A stretch of 64,000 nt of DNA from Pseudomonas sp. TH15 (GCF_016651105.1 NZ_JAEKEL010000001.1:3028001-3092000), one strand, 5' to 3'; positions 1 to 9,105 are shown, counted from the stretch's first letter. The notes: generated by a model not told the origin, from the sequence alone. Numbers and translations: made by a program.

Positions 1-1088
1 TCAAGGCCGGCATCATTCCGGCCGAGCAAGTGCTGGCCAACGAGCAATACCAGTTGGCGATGCAAGGGCTGGATCTGCACCGGGATATCTATTCCCACAT
101 CTCCGGCGTCGACTTGGTGCGCGATGGCGACGGCACGTACTACGTGCTCGAAGACAATCTTCGTACACCGAGCGGCGTGAGCTACATGCTCGAAGACCGC
201 AAGATGATGATGCGACTGTTCCCCGAGTTGTTTGCGGCGCAACGCATTGCCCCCATCGACCACTATCCGAACCTGTTGCTCGACACCCTGAAAAGCTCCA
301 GCCCGATCGATAACCCGAGCGTGGTGGTGCTGACGCCGGGTCGGTTCAACAGCGCGTTTTTCGAGCATGCGTTTCTCGCTCGGGAAATGGGCGTTGAACT
401 GGTGGAAGGCGCGGATCTGTTCGTGCGCGACGACAAAGTCTTCATGCGCACCACCGACGGGCCGAAAGCCGTCGACGTGATCTACCGGCGCCTCGACGAT
501 GCGTTCCTCGATCCGCTGGCGTTCAACCCGGACTCGATGCTTGGCGTGCCGGGGCTGCTGTCGTCCTATCGCTCGGGCAACGTGGTGCTGGCGAATGCCA
601 TCGGCACCGGGGTGGCGGATGACAAGTCGGTGTATCCATTTGTCACGGACATGATCCGTTTCTACCTGGATGAAGAGCCGATCCTGAAGAACGTTCCGAC
701 GTTCCAGTGTCGCAACCCTTCAGAACTTTCCCACGTACTGGCCAATCTTCCAGATCTGGTGGTCAAGGAAACCCAAGGCTCCGGCGGTTACGGAATGCTG
801 GTAGGGCCGGCGGCAACGGCGGCGGAAATCGAATTGTTCCGCGCGCGGATCAAAGCCAAACCCCACGCGTATATCGCTCAGCCGACGTTGTCGCTGTCGA
901 CCTGTCCGACCTTTGTCGAAAACGGCATAGCTCCACGCCACATCGACCTGCGTCCGTTTGTATTGTCTGGCCGCGAAACCCGGGTTGTGCCCGGCGGTTT
1001 GACCCGTGTTGCCCTGCGCGAAGGCTCCCTGGTGGTGAATTCCTCCCAGGGTGGCGGAACCAAGGACACCTGGGTGGTCGAGGATTGA
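1..1088 (+). CDS. circularly permuted ATP-grasp protein, 5'-truncated by the window edge
   Basis: The frame is open from base 3, so only the C-terminal 361 residues are seen and the start lies upstream. The sequence matches the circularly permuted ATP-grasp family (old DUF404/DUF407). Visible marks are the [18 protein letters not shown] block, a glycine-rich [14 protein letters not shown] loop that should contact ATP, and the family's closing RHIDLRPFV and [12 protein letters not shown] segments. Members are inferred to form amide bonds on peptides; no substrate is established. It is followed 12 bases later by an alpha-E protein and then by a transglutaminase, the usual partners of this family, so the three form one operon. 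Confidence 0.85.
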   Translation, partial: KAGIIPAEQVLANEQYQLAMQGLDLHRDIYSHISGVDLVRDGDGTYYVLEDNLRTPSGVSYMLEDRKMMMRLFPELFAAQRIAPIDHYPNLLLDTLKSSSPIDNPSVVVLTPGRFNSAFFEHAFLAREMGVELVEGADLFVRDDKVFMRTTDGPKAVDVIYRRLDDAFLDPLAFNPDSMLGVPGLLSSYRSGNVVLANAIGTGVADDKSVYPFVTDMIRFYLDEEPILKNVPTFQCRNPSELSHVLANLPDLVVKETQGSGGYGMLVGPAATAAEIELFRARIKAKPHAYIAQPTLSLSTCPTFVENGIAPRHIDLRPFVLSGRETRVVPGGLTRVALREGSLVVNSSQGGGTKDTWVVED

Positions 1089-1100
1089 AGGAAGCCTGCC

Positions 1101-2051
1101 ATGTTAAGTAGAACTGCCTCGGATTTGTATTGGATGTCGCGTTATCTGGAGCGGGCGGAAAACCTCGCACGGATGCTCGACATCAGCTATTCGCTGTCGC
1201 TGATGCCGCAGGACGGCCGCGGTGACGGTTTGCACGAACTCGCCATGCCGTTGCTGATCACCGGAACACTGGACGATTACCTGGAGCGCCACGGCGAGTT
1301 GCATGCCGAACGGCTGCTGCATTTTTTCGCCCTGGACGCGGCCAACCCGGCGAGCATCTACAGCTGCCTTGGTTCGGCGCGGGCCAGTGCTCATGCGGTG
1401 CGTGGGCGAATTACCGCCGACATGTGGGAAAACATCAACGCTACCTGGCTGGAAATTCGCGGGATCGCCGAACAGGGCTTGAGTCGCTACGGCATGAGCC
1501 GTTTCTGCGAGTGGATCAAGGAGCGTTCACACCTGTTTCGTGGAGCGTCCTACGGCACGATCATGCGTAACGATGCGTTTCGCTTCATTCGTCTGGGCAC
1601 GTTTATCGAAAGGGCCGACAACACGTTGCGCCTGCTTGACGCCCGTTACGAAATGGCCGGCGATCAGGCCGAAGCGGTCAGCGACGGCACGGCTCACGCG
1701 TATTACCAATGGAGTGCGTTGTTGCGGGCGTTGTCGTCGTTCGAGGCTTACACCGAGATCTACCGCGACGCACCCGGTGCCCGGCATGTCGCTGAATTGC
1801 TGCTGTTGCGCGCCGATGTTCCACGTTCCTTGCGCGCCTGCACCGAAGAAATCGACCAGATCCTCGCCCAGTTGCCGGGGGCCAACGGCCGTCCTGCGCA
1901 ACGCCTGGCGGCGGAAATGGACGCGCGCCTGCGCTACACCGGCATCACCGAAATTCTCGACGAAGGCCTGCACGCCTGGCTGACCGAGTTCATCCCGCTG
2001 GTGCGCCAGTTGGGCAACGCCATTCACAGTTCTTACCTGGAGGCTGCATGA
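1101..2051 (+). CDS. alpha-E domain protein (DUF403)
   Basis: This 316-residue all-helical protein begins LSRTASDLYWMSRYLERAEN, the signature of the alpha-E family. The ATG is preceded by AAGGAAG. It sits between the permuted ATP-grasp gene (12-base gap) and the transglutaminase gene (4-base ATGA overlap), which indicates translational coupling. The family has no demonstrated activity; from gene neighbourhoods it is thought to work with the ATP-grasp partner in peptide ligation or modification. No signal peptide or membrane segment is visible, so a cytoplasmic location is expected. Confidence 0.88.
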   Translation: MLSRTASDLYWMSRYLERAENLARMLDISYSLSLMPQDGRGDGLHELAMPLLITGTLDDYLERHGELHAERLLHFFALDAANPASIYSCLGSARASAHAVRGRITADMWENINATWLEIRGIAEQGLSRYGMSRFCEWIKERSHLFRGASYGTIMRNDAFRFIRLGTFIERADNTLRLLDARYEMAGDQAEAVSDGTAHAYYQWSALLRALSSFEAYTEIYRDAPGARHVAELLLLRADVPRSLRACTEEIDQILAQLPGANGRPAQRLAAEMDARLRYTGITEILDEGLHAWLTEFIPLVRQLGNAIHSSYLEAA

Positions 2052-2851
2052 GACTTTCCATTAGCCACGAGACCACCTATCACTACGAAGATCAGGTGCG
2101 GGCGAGCATCCAGTACCTGCGACTGACACCCCACGACAGCGAGCGCCAGCACGTGCTCAGCTGGCAGCTCGACCTGCCGCGCCCAGTACGCGCGCAACTC
2201 GATCCGTTCGGCAACATCCTGCACGTGCTGACCATGGACGAGCCCCATGAGGCGATCATCATTGGCGCCCGTGGCCAGGTCGATATCGACGAACTGCGCG
2301 AAGCCGAGCATGAGAGCCAGTCGGCGCTGCCGTTCCTGCGTTTCACCCGGCTGACCGAAGCCGACCAGGCCCTGCGTGCGTTTGCTGAAAAGGAATGCAA
2401 AAAGCGCCGGGATCGCACGGCGCTGATCGACTTGATGCATGGCCTGAACCAGCACATGACCTACACGCCGGGTTCCACCGAAGTCGACACCAGCGCCGCC
2501 CAGGCCTTCGCCGGGCGTTCCGGTGTCTGCCAGGACCACACCCACGCGTTTCTCGCCTGCGCTCGCAGCCTGGGCATTCCTGCGCGTTATGTGTCGGGGT
2601 ATTTGTACAGCGAGAACAGTGAGCACCTGGCCAGTCACGCGTGGGCCGAGGCTTGGCTTGATGATGCTTGGTACAGTTTTGACGTGACCAATGAACTGGC
2701 ACGGCCGGAGCGGCACCTGAAACTGGCGGTGGGTCTGGATTACCTGGATGCCTGCCCGGTACGCGGCATGCGCCGGGGCGGTGGCTGTGAACAGATGCAC
2801 GCAAAAGTGTTCGTCTCGCCGACTCCGATCATCTCGGTCCAACAACAATAA
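2048..2851 (+). CDS. transglutaminase-like cysteine protease family protein
   Basis: This 267-residue protein has an N-terminal beta-rich bacterial transglutaminase region (about 1-80) and a transglutaminase core. The catalytic triad is complete: Cys161 in SGVCQDHTHAF, His198 in SHAWAEAWL and Asp212 in WYSFDVTN. Such proteins act as peptidases or amide-exchange enzymes. The start codon overlaps the stop of the alpha-E gene (ATGA), so the two are coupled. It is the last gene of the ATP-grasp/alpha-E/transglutaminase operon and is followed by a REP doublet interrupted by an insertion sequence. No signal peptide is visible. Confidence 0.9.
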   Translation: MRLSISHETTYHYEDQVRASIQYLRLTPHDSERQHVLSWQLDLPRPVRAQLDPFGNILHVLTMDEPHEAIIIGARGQVDIDELREAEHESQSALPFLRFTRLTEADQALRAFAEKECKKRRDRTALIDLMHGLNQHMTYTPGSTEVDTSAAQAFAGRSGVCQDHTHAFLACARSLGIPARYVSGYLYSENSEHLASHAWAEAWLDDAWYSFDVTNELARPERHLKLAVGLDYLDACPVRGMRRGGGCEQMHAKVFVSPTPIISVQQQ

Positions 2852-2862
2852 ACACTGGCCCA

Positions 2863-2945
2863 TGTGGGGGCGAGTCTGCTCGCGAAAGCGGTTGATCAGC
2901 CAGCAATGTAACGACTGACACACCGCGTTCGCGAGCAGGCTCGCT
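2863..2945. repeat. REP doublet, left part, interrupted by IS110 element
   Basis: Two REP arms in opposite orientation, around GCGAGTCTGCTCGCG and CGCGAGCAGGCTCG, lie downstream of the transglutaminase gene. The second arm stops abruptly at 2945 and its expected continuation CTCCCACAGG is found at 4111-4120. The insertion sequence therefore sits inside the REP. Confidence 0.85.
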
Positions 2946-2959
2946 TGTATGTTTAGACT

Positions 2960-3100
2960 TGAAGGGGTGGGCTGGACTACAGACTCGATTCTGACTCTGA
3001 CCAGTACAGACCGTGGGAGACTTCTCGTCCCGCCCTTTCTACCCAAAGCGCCGATAAGGAATTCATCGGTAAACCGACGATAGAGACAAGCCAGCGCAAC
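2960..3100 (+). ncRNA. candidate IS110 bridge RNA
   Basis: IS110 elements encode in their left end a bridge RNA with target-binding and donor-binding loops. A 10-pair stem (2962-2971 with 3029-3038, two of them G-U) encloses CAGACTCGAT (2980-2989), which resembles the left REP target CAGGCTCGCT. It also encloses CGTGGGAG (3012-3019), complementary to the right target CTCCCACA at 7 of 8 positions. A second hairpin (TCGG 3066-3069 with CCGA 3074-3077) lies between a GAAT-containing segment near the right-end sequence AGAATCT and GAGACAAG (3083-3090). The latter can pair with the left end CTTGTATG at 6 of 8 positions. RNA ends are not determined. Confidence 0.6.
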
Positions 3101-3145
3101 GGTAGACCCCAACAAGCTCTTAAACCCTAGCTCCGAGGATTCGTC

Positions 3146-4081
3146 ATGACAATCCTTACTTCGCAGACGGTTGTTGGTATCGATATCGCCAAGGCCGAAG
3201 TCGTTGTCTATCGTGCTGACCTGGAAACAATTGAGTCGGTCAAAAATGATCGAGCCGCCCTCAAACGTTGGCTCAAAACTTTGCCTGCGCAAAGCGCTAT
3301 CGCTGTTGAAGCCACCAACATCTACCACTTGGAGACTGTTGATCTGGCTCATGCGATGGGGCATCAGGTCTATGTCGTAGATGCCTATCGAGTTAGCCAT
3401 TATCGTCGCGGGGTCGGTCAACGGGCCAAAAATGATCCCTGCGATGCCCGCGTGCTCGCGCGTTATTTGACGAATGAGCAATGTAAATTGCGGCTTTGGA
3501 ACCCGCCACCCAAGGCCTATACCGTACTGAAAAGCTTGCTGCACAGACGCGCGACGTTAATTCAGAACCATACGGGGCTTATGTTGAGCTGGGCCGATGA
3601 ACCCTTGCTGAAAAAAGAGCGTGCCGCTCAGCAAAAAGCATTCGAACGATCCGATCAGGTCATTCAGAAACTGCTGCGCAAGGTCAGCAAAGAGGCGGGT
3701 ATTGAAGACAATATTGACCGCTGCAAAGCGATCGAAGGCGTGGGAGAACTGACGGCGACTGGGTTGGCAACGACCTATATGCGCGGTGACTTTGCCAATA
3801 GCGATGCCTTCATCGCGTTTTTGGGTATGGATCTGACAGTGGACGATTCGGGTAAAAAGAATGGCCCGAGATTCCTGACCAAAAAAGGAGACCCGGAGAT
3901 CCGTCGGTTGACGTACAACGCCGCGATGGCGGCGAGTCGCTCAACGAAGTGGAAACCATTTTACGAGTCTTACCTGGCCAGAGGCTTCTCGAAAACACAG
4001 GCGTTAGTGGCCCTTGCTCGCAAGCTCTGTCGAGTGGCATTCGCCCTGATGAAAAATCAGGGCGAATACCGATTAGCCTGA
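3146..4081 (+). CDS. IS110 family transposase (bridge-RNA-guided recombinase)
   Basis: The 311-residue protein has an N-terminal RuvC-like DEDD domain, with candidate residues Asp13 (GIDIAK), Glu55 (VEATNIYH), Asp97 and Asp100 (KNDPCDAR). A C-terminal Tnp_IS116/IS110/IS902 domain carries the conserved serine (Ser235 in TVDDSGK). Known relatives excise and insert the element as a circle without flanking repeats, using an RNA guide encoded in the element. All key residues are present, so the protein looks functional. It is the only gene of an element inserted in a REP palindrome. Codon use is less GC-rich than in neighbouring genes. Confidence 0.95.
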   Translation: MTILTSQTVVGIDIAKAEVVVYRADLETIESVKNDRAALKRWLKTLPAQSAIAVEATNIYHLETVDLAHAMGHQVYVVDAYRVSHYRRGVGQRAKNDPCDARVLARYLTNEQCKLRLWNPPPKAYTVLKSLLHRRATLIQNHTGLMLSWADEPLLKKERAAQQKAFERSDQVIQKLLRKVSKEAGIEDNIDRCKAIEGVGELTATGLATTYMRGDFANSDAFIAFLGMDLTVDDSGKKNGPRFLTKKGDPEIRRLTYNAAMAASRSTKWKPFYESYLARGFSKTQALVALARKLCRVAFALMKNQGEYRLA

Positions 4082-4110
4082 GATTTTAGGGTTGCTGGCC
4101 AACATAGAAT

Positions 4111-4120
4111 CTCCCACAGG
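4111..4120. repeat. REP fragment right of the IS110 element
   Basis: CTCCCACAGG completes the REP arm broken at 2945, giving the continuous REP sequence GGCTCG-CT-CCCACAGG. Confidence 0.75.
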
Positions 4121-4129
4121 GTAAATGTA

Positions 4130-4936
4130 TCAAGGTTTAACCTTGCGCCCAGCCATGTGCTGCAAGTAGCCAATCAACATCTGCAAATCCCCCGCCGGCA
4201 ATACCTGCTCTGAAAACCCCGGCATCTTCGCCTGCGGCCACTGACGCAAACTCTGCGGATCACGAATGTAGCGCTTGAGGAAATCCGCGCCGAAGTACTC
4301 GGTCGGGTTGTACGGGATATTCAGGTCCGGTCCGAACTGCGCATCCCCCGCGCCATTGAGCCGATGACACGCCAGGCAATTCTTCTGAAATAACGCGAAC
4401 CCCTGATTCACCGGATCATCCGTCTTCAACGCCGGATCCGGCAGTAGGGCAGGGAAACGCTCGGCCACCGGCGCCATGCGCTTGATACTGGCGACTTCAA
4501 ACGGCCATTGCTCGGGGCTGATGTTGCCCGCCTGCGGATGAGTCCACACCAGATAAAACGGTCCGGCGCTGTGCTTGCCCTCGGACAGCGGCGGCCACGG
4601 CTTGGCCGGGTCTTCAATCGCCAACCAGACTTGCGCCCCTTCTTTATTCAGCAGCGGGGCCGCTGACAGTTCGGCCGCAAAACCGTCCAATGCCACCGCT
4701 TGCAGATGGTCGTCAGGCTTGATACCCGTCAACAACGCCGCCAACGGCACCGCGCGATAGCTCATGTCCCGTTTATAGGAAACGTCATTGCTGATGGTGA
4801 TGGTCTGAACCTGAGGATGCTTGAGCAACTCCTCGGTCTGCCAGATGCGACTGCTCGCGCCCAGCTCAAGGTTCAGCTGTGCGGCGTAGAGGGGCGTGCC
4901 GAACAGCAAGGCCCCGAACAAAATAAGTGCTTTCAA
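4130..4936 (-). CDS. periplasmic c-type cytochrome with N-terminal oxidoreductase-like region
   Basis: The 268-residue precursor begins with a signal peptide (MKALILFGALLFGTPLYAA). Residues about 20-165 resemble a molybdopterin-oxidoreductase-like fold but show no obvious cofactor cysteine. The C-terminal 90 residues are a cytochrome c domain with the haem site CLACH (187-191) and a likely axial methionine in KMPGF (Met238). It should carry electrons in the periplasm; the partner is unknown. The start is a TTG at 4934-4936, preceded by AGGGATGG, because no ATG in frame fits the signal peptide. It lies on the strand opposite to the thiolase operon. Confidence 0.85.
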   Translation of the reverse strand: MKALILFGALLFGTPLYAAQLNLELGASSRIWQTEELLKHPQVQTITISNDVSYKRDMSYRAVPLAALLTGIKPDDHLQAVALDGFAAELSAAPLLNKEGAQVWLAIEDPAKPWPPLSEGKHSAGPFYLVWTHPQAGNISPEQWPFEVASIKRMAPVAERFPALLPDPALKTDDPVNQGFALFQKNCLACHRLNGAGDAQFGPDLNIPYNPTEYFGADFLKRYIRDPQSLRQWPQAKMPGFSEQVLPAGDLQMLIGYLQHMAGRKVKP

Positions 4937-5061
4937 GTGATCGCCATCCCTGTCGTGGAAAGTGCCGTAAAGGTTGGCACACCCACGCTGGCCCGGGTAG
5001 CGAGCCAGTCACATTTTTAATGAGGCGATAGCAAACCTTGGCGCCGTTTTTTACCAACCGA

Positions 5062-5157
5062 CTAGCCGATCACCTTGGTCAGGTTCGGCAAAATCAACAA
5101 CAGCGTAGTGGCGAATAGGATGAGTCCGGCTTGACGTACTTTCGAATGTTTAAACAT
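5062..5157 (-). CDS. 31-residue membrane peptide
   Basis: A short frame encodes MFKHSKVRQAGLILFATTLL followed by LILPNLTKVIG. It has a basic N-terminus, one hydrophobic segment (about residues 11-25) and a short polar end. It has a good ribosome binding site (AAAGGCGG, about 8 bases before the ATG) and a clean stop. It stands alone between the cytochrome c gene and the long leader of the thiolase operon. The layout suggests a single-pass inner-membrane microprotein. No family is recognised. Confidence 0.6.
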   Translation of the reverse strand: MFKHSKVRQAGLILFATTLLLILPNLTKVIG

Positions 5158-5634
5158 GGCTGACCGCCTTTTTTGTTATTTCCTGATGCCTGCCTGCATA
5201 TCTCCATGACGGCAAAGCGATGCACTTCCTGTGGAACGAGCGCCTCGGCAAAACCCGACGACAACTTCGTACATCTTCACCTTAGAGCCCGCGTCACACT
5301 TGGTTTAGATCCATTTCGTATGGTGTAAGCGTTAAAAGCGCTTAAAAAGGCATGAGGCTTATTGCCAGCTTCTTGGGCGCCCGTTTGCTAGACAGCTTCG
5401 TCACCTGAATCGGTTAATCCGATAGCTGGCTACCGTCCGTCTGAGCGTGACCGTCAACGTCGGTGAGCACTGCGGTCATTGAATCCGTGGCTGCTCGGCT
5501 TAAGGTGATAGTTCATTCAAGATCAAGAGATCGCAGCCTTCGGCAGCTCCTACAAAAATGCCGCAATCCCCTGTAGGAGCTGCCGAAGGCTGCGATCTTT
5601 TGATGTTACTCACACCATCAGGTTCGAGGACCAC
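5158..5634. other. intergenic region upstream of the thiolase operon
   Basis: These 477 bases between divergent genes contain no convincing coding frame. They must hold promoters for the 31-residue peptide (leftwards) and the thiolase operon (rightwards), although no clear -35/-10 pair was identified. The right end carries a 25-base perfect inverted repeat described separately. Confidence 0.6.
5529..5597. repeat. perfect 25-bp inverted repeat of the GCAGCCTTCGGCAGCTCC type
   Basis: The arms 5529-5553 and 5573-5597 are perfectly complementary over 25 bases with a 19-base loop. This palindrome family, common between Pseudomonas genes, here lies just 37 bases upstream of the thiolase start, so it probably falls in the leader of the mRNA. 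Confidence 0.9.
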
Positions 5635-6840
5635 ATGACCGAAGCTTTGATTTTCGACGCGTTACGCACGCCCCGTGGCAAAGGCAAGGCCGATGGCGCG
5701 TTGCACAGCGTCAAACCGGTGAACCTGGTGGCCGGGTTGCTGACAGCGTTGCAGCAACGCACGTCGCTCGATACCAGTCAGGTCGATGACGTGGTACTCG
5801 GCTGCGTTACGCCCATCGGCGATCAAGGCTCCGACATCGCCAAAACGGCGACCCAGGTCGCCGATTGGGACGTCAGCGTGGCCGGTGTGCAAATCAACCG
5901 CTTCTGCGCTTCGGGATTGGAGGCGGTGAACCTCGGCGCGATGAAAGTCCGTTCCGGCTTCGAGGACCTGGTGGTGGTCGGCGGCGTCGAGTCGATGTCT
6001 CGGGTGCCGATGGGCAGCGACGGCGGCGCCTGGGCGCTGGACCCGGAAACCAACCTGCACAGCCACTTCACCCCCCAAGGCGTGGGCGCCGACCTGATCG
6101 CCACGATAGAAGGCTTCAGCCGTCAGGACGTCGATGCCTACGCGCTGCATTCCCAGCAAAAAGCCGCGCGGGCCAGGGCGGACGGTTCGTTCAACAAGTC
6201 GCTGGTGCCGGTGCAGGACCAGAACGGCATCATCTTGCTCGATCACGATGAATTCATCCGCGCCGAATCGACAATGGAAGGTTTGGGCAAGCTCAAGCCG
6301 AGCTTCGAGATGATGGGGCAAATGGGCTTCGACGCCACTGCGCTGCGGGTCTACAGCCACGTGGAGCGAATCAACCACGTTCACACGCCGGGCAACAGCT
6401 CCGGGATCGTCGACGGTGCGGCGCTGATGTTGATCGGTTCCGAAGCCAAGGGGCGGGCGCTGGGCTTGCAGCCACGGGCGCGGATCGTCGCCACGGCGGT
6501 CACCAGTACCGACCCGACCATCATGCTCACCGGCCCGGCGCCGGCCACTCGCAAAGCCTTGGCCAAGGCCGGGTTGCGGGTCGAAGACATCGATCTGTTT
6601 GAGGTCAACGAAGCCTTTGCCTCGGTGGTGCTGAAGTTCATCAAGGACATGGCGATTGACCCGGACAAGGTCAACGTCAACGGCGGCTCGATCGCCATGG
6701 GGCACCCGTTGGGCGCCACCGGGTGCGCGATCCTCGGCACCCTGCTCGATGAACTGGAAACCCGGCGCCTGCGCTATGGCCTCGCGACGCTGTGTGTCGG
6801 CGGCGGCATGGGCATTGCCACCATCATCGAACGCCTCTGA
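5635..6840 (+). CDS. acetyl-CoA C-acetyltransferase (thiolase)
   Basis: This 401-residue thiolase should cleave 3-ketoacyl-CoA with CoA in beta-oxidation, or act in the reverse direction. The acyl-carrying cysteine is Cys91 in NRFCASGLE. The catalytic histidine lies in GHPLGATGC and the second cysteine in LCVGGGMG near the C-terminus. The ATG follows GAGG. It is followed after 25 bases by a FadB-like multifunctional protein, so the two form a pair like P. aeruginosa PA1736-PA1737 (from memory). It is distinct from the canonical fadBA operon, and its chain-length preference cannot be read from the sequence. Confidence 0.93.
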   Translation: MTEALIFDALRTPRGKGKADGALHSVKPVNLVAGLLTALQQRTSLDTSQVDDVVLGCVTPIGDQGSDIAKTATQVADWDVSVAGVQINRFCASGLEAVNLGAMKVRSGFEDLVVVGGVESMSRVPMGSDGGAWALDPETNLHSHFTPQGVGADLIATIEGFSRQDVDAYALHSQQKAARARADGSFNKSLVPVQDQNGIILLDHDEFIRAESTMEGLGKLKPSFEMMGQMGFDATALRVYSHVERINHVHTPGNSSGIVDGAALMLIGSEAKGRALGLQPRARIVATAVTSTDPTIMLTGPAPATRKALAKAGLRVEDIDLFEVNEAFASVVLKFIKDMAIDPDKVNVNGGSIAMGHPLGATGCAILGTLLDELETRRLRYGLATLCVGGGMGIATIIERL

Positions 6841-6865
6841 GCCCTGACTTCAAGGAAAAAGTGAC

Positions 6866-9010
6866 ATGACCGAAGCCATTCGTTACGAAAAAGGTCAGGA
6901 CCAGATCGTCGTCCTGACCATCGACATGCCGGGCCAGAGCGCCAACACCATGAACGCGGTGTACCGCGAAGCCATGGCCGCCCGCGTCGCCCAATTGGTT
7001 GCCGAAAAGGACAGCATCGCCGGCGTCATCATCACCTCGGCCAAGAAGACTTTCTTTGCCGGTGGCGATCTCAATGAACTGATCAAGGTCGGCAAACCCG
7101 AAGCCAAAGCCTTCTACGACATGGTGCTCACGCTGAAAGGGCAACTGCGCACCCTGGAAACCCTTGGCAAACCGGTGGTCGCCGCGATCAACGGTGCGGC
7201 GCTGGGCGGCGGTTGGGAAATCTGCCTGGCTTGCCATCACCGCGTGGCGCTGGACAACCCGTCGGTGCAACTCGGCTTGCCGGAAGTCACCCTCGGTTTG
7301 TTGCCGGGCGGCGGCGGGGTGGTGCGCATGGTCCGCATGCTGGGCCTGGAAAAAGCCTTGCCGTACTTGCTTGAAGGTAAGAAGGTCCGGCCGCAACAGG
7401 CGTTGCTGGCGGGTTTGATCGATGAGCTGGCGGCGGATCACGATGAACTGCTGGCCAAGGCGCGGGCGTGGATTCTGGCCAACCCGAGCGTTGTGCAGCG
7501 TTGGGACGTGAAGGGTTATCAGATCCCCGGTGGCACGCCGTCGAACCCGAAAGTCGCGCAGATGCTGGCCATCGCGCCGTCGATTCTGCGCACTAAAACC
7601 CAGGGCACGATGCCGGCGCCGGAGAAAATCCTTTGCGCGGCGGTGGAGGGTGCCCAGGTGGATTTCGACACGGCGCACCTTATTGAAACCCGTTACTTCA
7701 CGGAGTTGACCACCGGCCAGGTGTCGAAGAACCTGATTGGTACGTTCTGGTTTCAGCTCAATGAGATCAATGCCGGTGGTTCGCGGCCGCAGGGGGTTGC
7801 GCCTTACGTGACTCATCGCGTGGGTGTGCTCGGCGCGGGGATGATGGGCGCAGGCATCGCCTTTGTCAGCGCCTCGGCTGGTATCGACGTGGTGCTCAAG
7901 GACATTAATCTTGCGGCAGCAGAGAAGGGCAAGGCGCACTCGGCGGCGTTGCTGGACAAGAAAGTTTCCCGTGGCCAACTGAGCGCTGAGCAGCGAGACG
8001 CCGTGCTGGCGCGGATTCAGCCCACGGAAAGCGATGCCGATCTGGCCGGTTGCGACCTGATCATCGAGGCCGTGTTCGAAGATCGCGAACTGAAAGCCAA
8101 GGTCTCGTCAGCAGCACAAAAAGTCGTTGGCCCGGACGCGGTGATCGCCTCCAACACCTCGACCCTGCCGATCAGCGGCCTGGCCACTGCAGTGCCGGAC
8201 CAGACGAAGTTCATCGGTCTGCATTTCTTCAGCCCCGTGGAAAAAATGCCCCTGGTGGAAATCATCAAAGGCGCGAACACCAGCGACGAAACCCTGGCCC
8301 GTGGTTTCGATTTCGTCCTGCAAATCAAGAAAACCCCGATTGTGGTCAACGACAGTCGTGGCTTCTTCACGTCGCGGGTGTTTGGCACCTTCACCAATGA
8401 AGGCATCGCCATGCTCGGCGAAGGCGTGAGCGCGCCGATGATCGAGACCGAAGCGCGCAAGGCCGGGATGCCGGTCGGACCTCTGGCGATCTCCGACGAA
8501 GTTTCCCTCAGCCTCATGAGCCATATCCGCCAGCAAACGGCCAAAGACCTGCAAGCAGAAGGGAAACCGCTGATTGAGCACCCGGCCTTTGCCGTGATTG
8601 ACTTGCTGCTCAACGAATACAAACGTCCGGGCAAGGCCGCTGGAGGTGGTTTCTACGATTACCCGGCCGGAGGGCAGAAACATCTTTGGCCTCAGCTGAA
8701 AAACCGTTTCGAGAAGGCCGACGGGCAGATTTCGCCGAAGGATGTACGTGATCGCCTGCTGTTCGTGCAAGCCATCGAAACCGTGCGCTGCGTGGAGGAG
8801 GGCGTGCTGACCTCGACGGCGGACGCCAACGTTGGCTCGATCTTCGGCATCGGCTTCGCGGCCTGGACCGGCGGCGCGCTGCAATTCATCAACCAATATG
8901 GCGTGAAAGATTTTGTCGCACGCGCCCAGTATCTGGCCGAGCAATATGGCGAGCGCTTCGCTCCACCGGCGCTGCTGCTGGACAAAGCGGCCAAAGGGGA
9001 GGCGTTCTAA
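6866..9010 (+). CDS. FadB/FadJ-like enoyl-CoA hydratase / 3-hydroxyacyl-CoA dehydrogenase
   Basis: The 714-residue protein fuses an N-terminal crotonase domain (about 1-190) to an NAD-binding 3-hydroxyacyl-CoA dehydrogenase domain and two C-terminal dehydrogenase modules. The crotonase has the oxyanion loop FFAGGDL and likely catalytic Glu118 and Glu140. The dehydrogenase has the dinucleotide motif VLGAGMMGAGIA near residue 320. It should perform hydration and oxidation of enoyl-CoA, feeding the thiolase encoded just upstream (25-base gap, AAGGAA ribosome binding site). The length and order match FadB and FadJ, but the assignment to one of them is open. Confidence 0.93.
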   Translation: MTEAIRYEKGQDQIVVLTIDMPGQSANTMNAVYREAMAARVAQLVAEKDSIAGVIITSAKKTFFAGGDLNELIKVGKPEAKAFYDMVLTLKGQLRTLETLGKPVVAAINGAALGGGWEICLACHHRVALDNPSVQLGLPEVTLGLLPGGGGVVRMVRMLGLEKALPYLLEGKKVRPQQALLAGLIDELAADHDELLAKARAWILANPSVVQRWDVKGYQIPGGTPSNPKVAQMLAIAPSILRTKTQGTMPAPEKILCAAVEGAQVDFDTAHLIETRYFTELTTGQVSKNLIGTFWFQLNEINAGGSRPQGVAPYVTHRVGVLGAGMMGAGIAFVSASAGIDVVLKDINLAAAEKGKAHSAALLDKKVSRGQLSAEQRDAVLARIQPTESDADLAGCDLIIEAVFEDRELKAKVSSAAQKVVGPDAVIASNTSTLPISGLATAVPDQTKFIGLHFFSPVEKMPLVEIIKGANTSDETLARGFDFVLQIKKTPIVVNDSRGFFTSRVFGTFTNEGIAMLGEGVSAPMIETEARKAGMPVGPLAISDEVSLSLMSHIRQQTAKDLQAEGKPLIEHPAFAVIDLLLNEYKRPGKAAGGGFYDYPAGGQKHLWPQLKNRFEKADGQISPKDVRDRLLFVQAIETVRCVEEGVLTSTADANVGSIFGIGFAAWTGGALQFINQYGVKDFVARAQYLAEQYGERFAPPALLLDKAAKGEAF

Positions 9011-9105
9011 GGGACCAGTGACGCATTCCGGGGCTTGCCTTGCCACCGTGTTTCAAGGCAGGCTCTGGGGTGTGCATTATTCCCATCACGTGTCAGGTAT
9101 TTTTT

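Larger units (their letters stand above)
2944..4110 (+). mobile_element. IS110-group insertion sequence, about 1.17 kb
   Basis: The element has a long left non-coding end (about 200 bases), one transposase gene and a short right end (about 30 bases). That is the layout of the IS110 group rather than IS1111. There are no obvious terminal inverted repeats. The flanks rejoin to a normal REP if one of two CT dinucleotides (2944-2945 or 4111-4112) is assigned to the element, which is the CT core known for the relative IS621. It appears complete and its transposase is intact. Confidence 0.88.

Noticed and set aside
2033..3544. Open frame of 503 codons crossing the transglutaminase gene, REP and IS end on the minus strand
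   Set aside because: It runs through the insertion junction, so it cannot be an ancestral gene, and it shadows two real genes.
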